Part shown: in pieces, positions 54,517 to 64,000 of the stretch | How positions within the stretch are numbered: the first letter of the stretch is position 1 | Layout of the letters: the number at the start of each line of letters is the position of its first letter | Program-made: the position numbers and the translations under genes | Notes under the pieces: generated by a model | The model's database searches: none | The model's input: only the letters and a program-made list of their open reading frames with translations | Told to the model about the DNA's origin: nothing | Source of the DNA: Urinicoccus massiliensis | GTDB lineage: Bacteria > Bacillota > Clostridia > Tissierellales > Peptoniphilaceae | Assembly (NCBI RefSeq): GCF_900120405.1 | Contig: NZ_LT635493.1 | Coordinates: 657,037 to 721,036 of the forward strand | Length of the DNA stretch: 64,000 nt | Reading direction: 5' to 3'

Positions 54517-55392
54517 ATGAAAGATAAGCTTAAAGCCTACCTCATGCTTTTGCCGGCAGGCTTTTTCTTTCTGGTCTTTGTTCTTATTCCCTTGTTTTAT
54601 ACTTTTTACTTGAGCTTCTTTGACTGGAATATGATCAAGGCCCACAAGAAATTTGTCGGTTTGCAAAACTATCTGGACCTAGTCCAAAGCCCTATTTTTA
54701 AAACTGTTTTAGTCAATACCTTCATCTACATTCTCTTACTTTTGATTTTAAACTTTGTTGCTCCCTATATTTTGGCCTATGTCTTAAGTATTGTGGTGAA
54801 AAAGTACAAGAATTTTTACCGGGCAGCCTTCTTTTTGCCCTCTTTGATTTCCCTGGTCATTGGGTCTGTTCTTTATACCTGGATCTTAAATCCGGTTTCA
54901 GGACCTCTTGCCATTATCCTAAGGCACTTTGACCTGGCTCTTCCTATTTGGTCTAAGACCCAGGGCTTGGTTCTAGTGGTTATTTCTATCATCACCTCCT
55001 GGAAGGCCTTTGGCTACAACTTTATTGTCATCCTGGGTGGTCTATCGGGGATTGACGAAAGTATTATTGAGGCAGCCCGCTTGGATGGGGCCAACTCCTT
55101 ACAACTCTTTCGAGACATTGCCCTGCCAGCTTCCTCGGCAACTGGACTTTACATTTTTATTATGACCATTGTCCAAGGCCTACAATTCGTCTTTACCCCC
55201 ATCAAGGTTATTACCCAGGGGGGCCCAAGCTACGCTTCTTCTTCCCTAATCTACCATGCCTATCATGAAGCCTTTATCCTCTACCGTACCGGCCTTTCCT
55301 CTGCCTTATCCATCTTGACCATGCTTATTTTCGTTTTTCTTTTAATTTTAGAATTCAAGTTTGTAGAAAGAGGTATTTACTATGAAAACTAA
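54517..55392 (+). CDS. ABC permease, UgpA/MalF type
   Basis: 291 residues, six membrane segments. The permease EAA loop, reading DESIIEAARLDGANSLQLFR, lies toward the C-terminus. Starts eleven bases after the binding protein stop. Forms the channel with the next permease. Confidence 0.88.
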   Translation: MKDKLKAYLMLLPAGFFFLVFVLIPLFYTFYLSFFDWNMIKAHKKFVGLQNYLDLVQSPIFKTVLVNTFIYILLLLILNFVAPYILAYVLSIVVKKYKNFYRAAFFLPSLISLVIGSVLYTWILNPVSGPLAIILRHFDLALPIWSKTQGLVLVVISIITSWKAFGYNFIVILGGLSGIDESIIEAARLDGANSLQLFRDIALPASSATGLYIFIMTIVQGLQFVFTPIKVITQGGPSYASSSLIYHAYHEAFILYRTGLSSALSILTMLIFVFLLILEFKFVERGIYYEN

Positions 55393-56203
55393 AGATCGCC
55401 AAGTCCTCCTCCACCTAGTTCTAGTTCTTCTTGTTGTGATTAGCCTCTTTCCCATTGTCTTTGCCCTATCCAACTCTTTTAAAAGTCTGGAAGAATCCTT
55501 TAACAACGTCCTATCCTTAATCCCCAAGAGCCCTACCCTCTCCAACTATCTCTATGTCTTTTCCAGGCTTCCCCTCTTTAAGATTATTTTCAACACCTTT
55601 ACCATTGCCTTTCTTGTCACAGCAGTAAAGATCATCACCTCTGTCTTAGCCAGCTACAGCCTAGTCTACTATGATTTTAAGGGAAAAAACTTCATCTACC
55701 TGGTTTTTCTAACCACCATGTTCATTCCCTTTACAGTCACCATGATTCCCAACTATTTGATTGTATCCAAATTAGGGCTCACTGACAGTATTTGGGGAGT
55801 TATGCTACCTCAATTTGCAGACGTCCTGGGGATTTTTCTACTACGACAATCCATGCGGACCATTCCAAAATCCATCATTGAGGTTGCAAAAATCGATGGT
55901 GTAGGAGAAGGACATATCCTGCTAGATATTATCCTCCCCATCCTTCGTCCCTCCATGATTTCAACAGCCATTATCTTCTTCATTAACTCTTGGAACGAAT
56001 ACGTCTGGCCAGTTTTAATTATTTCCAGCCAAGACCACTACACCCTGTCTTTGGCCCTCCAGATGTTTATATCTTCTGAAGGAGGCACAGAATTTCCCAT
56101 TGCCATGGCTGTTTCCGTCATTACCATGATTATCCCCTTGGTCTTATTTTTACTCTTCCAAAGGCATATTATATCCACCTTCATCAGTTCCGGTGTCAAA
56201 TAA
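55382..56203 (+). CDS. ABC permease, UgpE/MalG type
   Basis: 273 residues, six membrane segments; EAA loop KSIIEVAKIDGVGEGHILLD and the usual SFNEYVWP-like tail (NSWNEYVWPVLII). Overlaps the previous gene by 11 bases. Confidence 0.88.
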   Translation: MKTKDRQVLLHLVLVLLVVISLFPIVFALSNSFKSLEESFNNVLSLIPKSPTLSNYLYVFSRLPLFKIIFNTFTIAFLVTAVKIITSVLASYSLVYYDFKGKNFIYLVFLTTMFIPFTVTMIPNYLIVSKLGLTDSIWGVMLPQFADVLGIFLLRQSMRTIPKSIIEVAKIDGVGEGHILLDIILPILRPSMISTAIIFFINSWNEYVWPVLIISSQDHYTLSLALQMFISSEGGTEFPIAMAVSVITMIIPLVLFLLFQRHIISTFISSGVK

Positions 56204-56268
56204 AGGTAAAAACAAGCTATAAAAAGACAACTTGTGGCCAAGACCTCCGGCCACGAAAGGAGAAAAGT

Positions 56269-57351
56269 TTGAAAGATATTGTATTTAAAAATGTTTGTAA
56301 GTCCTACCCAGGCAATAAAAATATGGTTCTTGACCACCTAAATCTCACCATCAAAAGTGGGGAACGCCTAGTCCTTTTAGGCCCTTCCGGCTGTGGAAAA
56401 TCCACAACTCTTCGAATTATTGCGGGACTTTCTGATATCACAAGTGGTCAATTAATCTTAAACCAACAAATGGCCAATAACCTGGAAGCCAAGGAGCGAA
56501 ACATCTCCATGGTCTTTCAAAATTATGCCCTCTACCCCCATATGACTGTTGCTGAAAACATAAGTTATGGACTTAAAATCAACAAGGTCCCCAAGGAAGA
56601 AATTCAGGCCAGGCTCCAAGATGCCTTAGCAACCCTCCAACTTGAAGATCTGGAAGACCGAAAGCCCAAAGACTTGTCTGGTGGTCAAAGACAACGGGTT
56701 GCCCTGGCTCGAGCCCTGGTGAAAAAAACAGACTACTTCCTCTTGGATGAGCCCTTGTCCAACTTGGATGCCCAACTCCGTCTCCATGCCCGAAAAGAGT
56801 TGGTTAAAATTCATGAAAAATATCATATGACCCTGATTTATGTCACCCATGACCAAGTGGAAGCCATGACCATCGGCCAAAGAATCGTCCTTTTAAACCA
56901 AGGAAAAGTTCAAATGGCAGACACCCCCTATAATATTTATAACCATCCTAAAAATGTCTTTACAGCTAAATTTATCGGATCTCCCTCTATGAATATCATT
57001 CCAGCCCAGGTAAAAAACCAAGACCTCTACCTAGGAGACCAAAAAATAGACCTAAGTCCCCAACTGACCCAAAGATTAAAGACCTACCCCAAAAAGCAAG
57101 TCTACCTAGGAATTCGGCCCGAACACATTCAAATAAAGAAAAACAAGGGCTTGCCAGTAGAAATTAACTACCTGGAAGACTATGGAAACCACCTGGGCCT
57201 TTATTTTAAGCTTGGGGGCCAAGAATATGTTGCCATGACAAGAGACCAAGACTACTCTCGTTTTAAGGAAAAGGAAGAAATTCACCTGACCTTTGACATG
57301 GAAAAAATTTCCCTCTTTGACATTGATACAGAAGAAAACTTGGAGGCCTAA
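56269..57351 (+). CDS. ABC ATPase, UgpC/MsmK type
   Basis: 360 residues. Walker A GPSGCGKST, signature LSGGQRQR, Walker B DYFLLDEPLSNLDAQLR, H-loop TVTH-like YVTHD, and a C-terminal TOBE regulatory domain with IGIRPEHIQ-like LGIRPEHIQI. TTG start behind AAAGGAG. Drives the two permeases. Some MsmK-type ATPases serve several transporters. Confidence 0.9.
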   Translation: MKDIVFKNVCKSYPGNKNMVLDHLNLTIKSGERLVLLGPSGCGKSTTLRIIAGLSDITSGQLILNQQMANNLEAKERNISMVFQNYALYPHMTVAENISYGLKINKVPKEEIQARLQDALATLQLEDLEDRKPKDLSGGQRQRVALARALVKKTDYFLLDEPLSNLDAQLRLHARKELVKIHEKYHMTLIYVTHDQVEAMTIGQRIVLLNQGKVQMADTPYNIYNHPKNVFTAKFIGSPSMNIIPAQVKNQDLYLGDQKIDLSPQLTQRLKTYPKKQVYLGIRPEHIQIKKNKGLPVEINYLEDYGNHLGLYFKLGGQEYVAMTRDQDYSRFKEKEEIHLTFDMEKISLFDIDTEENLEA

Positions 57352-58128
57352 ATGATCTATATCTCAACAAATATGTTCCAACCCCTAAATCTAGAAAAAA
57401 TCTATGAAATTGTAGACTCTGTAGATTTTGACTTGGGGATAGAAATTTTTTCCATGTTCCACATCCCTGGTTACCAAGAACTCTTGGATAAAAATAGGCA
57501 AAGACTGAAAAATTATCCCCTAACCTTCCATGAACCCTACTACCAGGCAGACCATAGCTATCTGGATGGAGATGTTTTTTTAACCACCCGCCACTACTAT
57601 GAAAAACTCCTATCCTTTCAAGACCTTAATCCCAAATACATTGTCTACCACTATAATAACCGGAAAATTCAAGATCGAGACCTTATGCTTGAAGCTGCCC
57701 GTAAAAATTTAGACGACCTGGGCCAAAAATCCTCCATCCCTCTCTTAATCGAAAATGTCGGAGTTAAGCCCTGGGAAAATGTCCTCTTGGAAGAAGAAGA
57801 ATTCATAGAAGAATGCCTGGAAAGAAAAGAAAATGTCCTCATTGATATAGGCCATGCCAATGCCAATGCTTGGGACATAGACCATCTTCTTTCTAAGTTA
57901 AAAAATAAGATTCGGTCCTACCACCTCCATAGCAACGACTCCTACCATGACCTCCACCAGTCCATCTTCCACCCCGACATGGCCCCTGACATTCAATCCA
58001 TTATTCAACTCATAAAAAAACACACCCCCCAGGCAGATCTAGTTCTGGAATATGGCAAGGACTATGACCAGCAAGTCCAACAAGTCATTCAGGATGCCAA
58101 AAAACTCCATCAACTATGGATAGAATAA
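57352..58128 (+). CDS. TIM-barrel sugar-phosphate isomerase/epimerase-like protein
   Basis: 258 residues. AP-endonuclease-2/xylose-isomerase-like barrel: metal ligands suggested in LTFHEPYYQADHSY, LLIENVGVKPWENV, IDIGHANANAWD and SYHLHSNDSYHDLH. The start codon follows directly on the ATPase stop (GCC TAA ATG). It probably acts on the imported compound; in many ugp operons a GlpQ-like diesterase stands here instead. Substrate unknown. Confidence 0.75.
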   Translation: MIYISTNMFQPLNLEKIYEIVDSVDFDLGIEIFSMFHIPGYQELLDKNRQRLKNYPLTFHEPYYQADHSYLDGDVFLTTRHYYEKLLSFQDLNPKYIVYHYNNRKIQDRDLMLEAARKNLDDLGQKSSIPLLIENVGVKPWENVLLEEEEFIEECLERKENVLIDIGHANANAWDIDHLLSKLKNKIRSYHLHSNDSYHDLHQSIFHPDMAPDIQSIIQLIKKHTPQADLVLEYGKDYDQQVQQVIQDAKKLHQLWIE

Positions 58129-58156
58129 GATTCCTTCTTAAAGAAGGAATCTTTTC
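58127..58156 (+). terminator. Terminator of the ugp-like operon
   Basis: AGATTCCTTCTT pairs with AAGAAGGAATCT, followed by TTTTCTTCTT. Confidence 0.8.
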
Positions 58157-58219
58157 TTCTTGATAGCTTGTAAAATTAAATGTGCCAATAGAACAAACAA
58201 AAAATACGCCTCTTAGATC

Positions 58220-58310
58220 TGTGGATAAGTTGTTGATATGTTGATAACTTCCTGGGGATTTGCTAAATAAGGCCCTTTCTCCCCAAACTTTTTAGAAATT
58301 TTGTGGATAT
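58220..58310. other. Cluster of DnaA-box-like sequences
   Basis: Within 90 bases: TGTGGATAA (58220-58228, exact complement of the DnaA box TTATCCACA), TGTTGATAT (58231-58239), TGTTGATAA (58239-58247), and TGTGGATAT (58302-58310). The gap 58157-58482 has no gene. See the findings for arguments for and against an origin. Confidence 0.55.
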
Positions 58311-58482
58311 CTATGTGGGTATGGGTATAAGTTAGGAGTTTTCTAAGCTAAAAAGGCCTTTAGATGTGAGATCTTATTTTTCTTCCTAGAAGAAGGCCTT
58401 TAGTGTCTTAGCTTCCTCTTGTCTTTTTTCCACTTTATGCTAGGATATAGGTAAGAAGATATTTAATTTTAGGAGGTCCTAT

Positions 58483-58701
58483 ATGGGTTTATTTGATGAT
58501 ATGATGGCAGGCAAGGAAATTTTCAAGTCCACAGTAAAAACCTGTAAGACAGGCTATAAATTTATAAAAGAGAATGGTCCCAAGGCCATGGACCTAGCCA
58601 AAAAATCTGGAGAATCTCTTTCCAATAAGGTTGAAGACTTAAAAAAGGACGAAAGAGTTGGAGACCTTCTGAACCGGGTCGATGACCTTTTGAAAAAGTA
58701 A
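58483..58701 (+). CDS. Small hypothetical protein, 72 residues
   Basis: MGLFDDMMAGKEIFKSTVKT, CKTGYKFIKENGPKAMDLAK, then KSGESLSNKVEDLKKDERVG: amphipathic, lysine-rich and predicted helical, without a membrane segment. A strong Shine-Dalgarno (AGGAGG seven bases before ATG) and a terminator behind argue for a real gene. No family I recognise. Its start resembles proteins that bind DNA or membranes, but that is not evidence. Confidence 0.7.
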   Translation: MGLFDDMMAGKEIFKSTVKTCKTGYKFIKENGPKAMDLAKKSGESLSNKVEDLKKDERVGDLLNRVDDLLKK

Positions 58702-58726
58702 TTTAGAAAAGTAAATACGAGCTTTA

Positions 58727-58772
58727 AAAGAAGAAGGACCCTAGCCAAAAAGACTAGGGTCCTTCTTCTTTA
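58727..58772. terminator. Bidirectional terminator before the rRNA operon end
   Basis: AAGAAGAAGGACCCTAG and CTAGGGTCCTTCTTCTT form a 17-bp stem with T-rich flanks on both strands. It ends the small gene (plus) and the rRNA operon (minus). Confidence 0.85.
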
Positions 58773-58831
58773 TGATTTTTTACATAAAACAAAAACCAGC
58801 TTTGTGAGTGAACATCAAAACTGGTTTTTCT

Positions 58832-58948
58832 GTCCGGCAATATCCTACTTTCCCAGGTCGTTGCCAACCAAGTATCATCGGCGCATAGAGGCTTAACTTC
58901 CGTGTTCGGTATGGTTACGGGTGGTACCCTCTTGCTATGGTCACCGGA
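58832..58948 (-). rRNA. 5S ribosomal RNA
   Basis: Complement shows TCCGGTGACCATAGCAAGAG at the 5' end, CCGAACACGGAAGTTAAG in the conserved loop, and GGGAAAGTAGGATATTGCCG at the 3' end. Helix I closes with TCCGG/CCGGA. About 117 bases. Confidence 0.93.
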
Positions 58949-58971
58949 TCCTACATCCTCCAATTTTCTTT

Positions 58972-63612
<4,641 letters not shown>

Positions 63613-63761
63613 AAAGTTTTTTCCATTTTATCGTCTTTAGACTGACTCCGGATTCTTCACTGAAGTTCCGCTTTTTTTGCTTTTGCTTGTGTGTTCATTC
63701 TCTTACACTGTTTAGTTTTTTTGGTTCTGTTTAACTGATCTCTTTACGAGATAGCTTATCT

Positions 63762-63790
63762 ATAATATCAAGCCCAGAATCTTTTGTCAA
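63762..63790 (-). promoter_or_regulatory. rRNA promoter P2
   Basis: On the minus strand TTGACA (63785-63790), 17 bases, TATTAT (63762-63767), 150 bases before 16S. Bases between here and 63613 are the rRNA leader. Confidence 0.8.
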
Positions 63791-63840
63791 GAGTTTTTTT
63801 AATCTTTTTTTAACTTTTTGACAATTTCTTCTGCAGTTCA

Positions 63841-63859
63841 TATCGCCCTTGTGGCGATA
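63841..63859. repeat. Inverted repeat between rRNA promoters
   Basis: TATCGCC-CTTGT-GGCGATA, a perfect 7-5-7 repeat just downstream of P1. Could form an RNA hairpin in the P1 transcript or be a protein site. Confidence 0.6.
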
Positions 63860-63867
63860 ACTTCTAT

Positions 63868-63896
63868 AGTATAGCAGGGCTTTGAAGTCGAGTCAA
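63868..63896 (-). promoter_or_regulatory. rRNA promoter P1
   Basis: On the minus strand TTGACT (63891-63896), 17 bases, TATACT (63868-63873). About 105 bases upstream of P2. Beyond this to 64000 I see no gene. Confidence 0.8.
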
Positions 63897-64000
63897 GAGA
63901 TTTTTTTTAAGTTTTTAAATTTTTTCTCAAGCTTCTTTTTTTAATGCTTTCCCAGGTTTCCAACTTGTCTTTTAAATCCTTTTTCTTTTTCCAAGTCTTC

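Noticed and set aside
58220-58310. Chromosomal replication origin
   Set aside because: DnaA-like boxes are present, but no dnaA/dnaN/rpmH/rnpA nearby, and the rRNA operon on the right would be transcribed against replication. Kept only as a possible DnaA site.

Overview
The window is a chromosomal segment of a Gram-positive anaerobe. The rRNA operon, the low-GC accessory DNA, the class I aldolase and the general gene set fit a Firmicute of the Tissierellia/Peptoniphilaceae type. That placement rests on reading the 16S by eye; the genus is not fixed.

Two different DNAs meet at about 25.47 kb. Bases 1-25,474 are AT-rich and look like an accessory island. It holds three transport cassettes built around pairs of ABC half-transporters with the exporter fold. 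Cassette 1 (about 0.5-7.3 kb, minus strand) is TetR, ECF S-component (Trep_Strep type), EcfT, a fused double EcfA ATPase, then two ABC half-transporters. Cassette 2 (8.5-16.0 kb, minus) has two ABC half-transporters, a MATE exporter, and again S, T and fused A, with a divergent AraC regulator; a Fur-like palindrome sits at its promoter. Cassette 3 (18.9-23.2 kb, minus) is TetR plus two ABC half-transporters, with one operator motif present at two places. Between the cassettes lie fragments of conjugative-element genes (a truncated MobC and a truncated zinc-ribbon gene), small XRE regulators and broken insertion sequences (an IS30 tail, and an IS30 head joined to an IS3-family element with no left end). 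The island ends at the 3' end of rlmD (rumA), a known integration site for integrative elements. No integrase or relaxase is visible here.

Bases 25,475-58,800 are a denser, higher-GC core region: rlmD-yfcE, a UBA/DUF4342 protein, an Eis-like acetyltransferase and a DMT transporter, an SLH protein, a YcxB-like and a YccF protein, a cobalamin riboswitch with its own terminator in front of a 20-residue ORF and a SAM methyltransferase, mnmA-cysteine desulfurase, glycerol kinase, a gamma-glutamyltransferase, class I fructose-bisphosphate aldolase, a CtlX-like hydrolase, a heterodimeric ABC exporter, tRNA-Arg(CCG), an M23/G5 peptidase, and a compact minus-strand run parA-parB-phzF-cyclodeaminase-diacylglycerol kinase. 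Next come htpG-pepC behind a CIRCE-like site, and a five-gene sugar or glycerol-phosphate ABC uptake operon ending in a TIM-barrel isomerase-like protein. Many genes overlap by a few bases, and many convergent pairs share one bidirectional terminator.

Bases 58,830-64,000 carry one rRNA operon on the minus strand (16S-23S-5S, no tRNA in the spacer), driven by two tandem consensus promoters at the right edge.

The most unusual material is the pair of ECF cassettes coupled to paired ABC half-transporters, with regulatory sites that suggest iron or metallophore/heme handling, and the B12 riboswitch over a methyltransferase of unknown substrate.
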